16,543 bases of DNA from Dunaliella salina. Its lineage: Eukaryota; Chlorophyta; Chlorophyceae; Chlamydomonadales; Dunaliellaceae. A program made the position numbers and the translations under genes. Of the stretch, positions 15,764 to 16,543 are shown one piece after another; the first letter of the stretch is position 1, and each line of letters begins with the position of its first letter. The stretch spans positions 574,415 through 590,957 of the forward strand of contig MU069465.1 of the NCBI GenBank assembly GCA_002284615.2, given 5' to 3'. The notes under the pieces are model-generated. The model was not told where the DNA came from. It did no database searches and saw only the letters and a list, made by a program, of their open reading frames with translations.

Positions 15764-16509
15764 ATTTGTTTTGATTCATCAAATCAGTTTGATTTTTTGT
15801 GCACCTATGGCCGTATCCCTCCTGAGTAGGAGCCTCTGCAAAAACCTCAAAACCTCCTAAATGTGCACACTTCAGCTTGCGTGGTGGCTTCTAGTAGTGC
15901 TGCTTTTGTATGCCTATGAGTTCCAACCCACCATCCTGTACTCAATGTTAAAAAAATAGATGAAGTTCAGTGTGCGGCATGCCTGGCATGCCAACACCCG
16001 CACGAGTGCCTCCCTGCCCCTGGCTTTATGCAACCTGCTGGTGCACCATCCCATCACTGCAACAGCGGGAAAGCGGCAGGGCCAACAGAGCAGACACATC
16101 CCGAGTGGACAGCTGCTGGCGCAATTGGAAGAGGACTTCAAAGCAGAGTGCCATGCAACGATGCATACGAACACACCTGGCATGCGCGGTCTCAAAGCCA
16201 CCTCTGCTACACGAACATCTCCTGTGGTGAAGCTGCCTGTGAGTGGGGTCATGGTCAGCCTCGCGTTCTGCAGGTGGGCACCTCCATACACAGTGCAGTC
16301 CTCCCCACACACTCACCTCCTTCCTCCTTCCTGTCTGTAATGCACAGACAGATGCAACTCTGGCGGTGCCACTTGATGCTCTGGGTAATCAATACCTCTC
16401 ACACATTGACCGGCAGCTGGGTCCTTTTCCTGCTGCGCTCATGGATCTGTTGACTGGTGCGTGCGTGTTGCTTCACGTTCAGTTCGTGGGCCTGTTGATG
16501 ACTGCATTA

Positions 16510-16510
<1 letters not shown>
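15764..16510. other. Unassigned region with overlapping open frames
   Basis: Between about 15914 and 16453 five frames on both strands are open for 86-141 codons at once. This suggests a stop-poor composition rather than one real gene; none shows a known motif. A short hairpin CTCCT-GAGT-AGGAG lies near 15820-15833. An exon of an unrecognised host gene cannot be excluded, but I see no decisive support. Confidence 0.35.

Positions 16511-16543
<33 letters not shown>
16511..16543. repeat. (TG)n microsatellite at the window edge
   Basis: A pure TG dinucleotide tract of 33 bases runs to the end of the window. Its true length is unknown because it is cut. Confidence 0.95.

Noticed and set aside
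15914..16453. Several long overlapping ORFs, and a GTGAGT...CTGCAG pair at about 16239-16274 resembling an intron
   Set aside because: Openness in five frames at once argues against a specific gene, and the putative intron would be only about 35 bases with no supporting exon homology.

Overview
This window looks like repeat-rich intergenic DNA from a nuclear eukaryotic genome. I found no host gene that I can support. The recognisable coding matter is all retroelement debris: RNase H, CCHC zinc-knuckle and PD-(D/E)XK nuclease segments of non-LTR retrotransposons, broken by frameshifts and stops. Three isolated N bases and long simple repeats fit a draft assembly of a complex genome. The protein types (RNase H plus a C-terminal restriction-like endonuclease in one non-LTR element) recall Dualen/RandI-type elements described from green algae, so an alga is my best guess. 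That is inference only.

Layout. Positions 1-5230 hold a long minus-strand copy of a non-LTR element ('copy M'). In coding order it runs reverse-transcriptase (RT) thumb, connector, PHD/RING-like finger, a conserved domain of unknown function, RNase H, zinc knuckle. It is interrupted at about 3.74-4.74 kb by an unassigned block flanked by an inverted ~40-base pair of repeats. Positions 5240-5996 hold a second insertion ('copy A') whose 5' part is inverted relative to its 3' part, as in twin-priming; it ends in a (TTTTC)n-like tail. Positions 6400-6474 hold a minus-strand tRNA-like sequence, a possible SINE head. Positions 6625-9079 hold a plus-strand copy ('copy B': unknown domain, RNase H, zinc knuckle, decayed endonuclease, 3' UTR, pyrimidine tail). 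Positions 9330-9935 hold a minus-strand fragment of a different non-LTR family. Positions 10173-11395 hold a plus-strand copy ('copy C') with the best preserved C-terminal endonuclease. Directly behind it is a very short, internally deleted copy ('copy C2', 11396-11570) running into a long pyrimidine microsatellite.

The last third is non-coding repeat. A palindrome-rich element with terminal inverted repeats lies at 12251-12872. It abuts an array of three diverged ~1.3-kb units (12.87-15.70 kb), each carrying a conserved 13-base palindrome. A 22-base hairpin minisatellite follows at 15.70-15.76 kb, then about 750 unassigned bases and a (TG)n tract at the window end.

Reading the copies side by side lets the domain order of the main family be inferred even though no copy is intact: RT thumb, connector, PHD/RING-like finger, unknown domain, RNase H, zinc knuckle, PD-(D/E)XK nuclease, structured 3' UTR, TTTTC tail. 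The RT catalytic core and anything N-terminal to it are not in the window.
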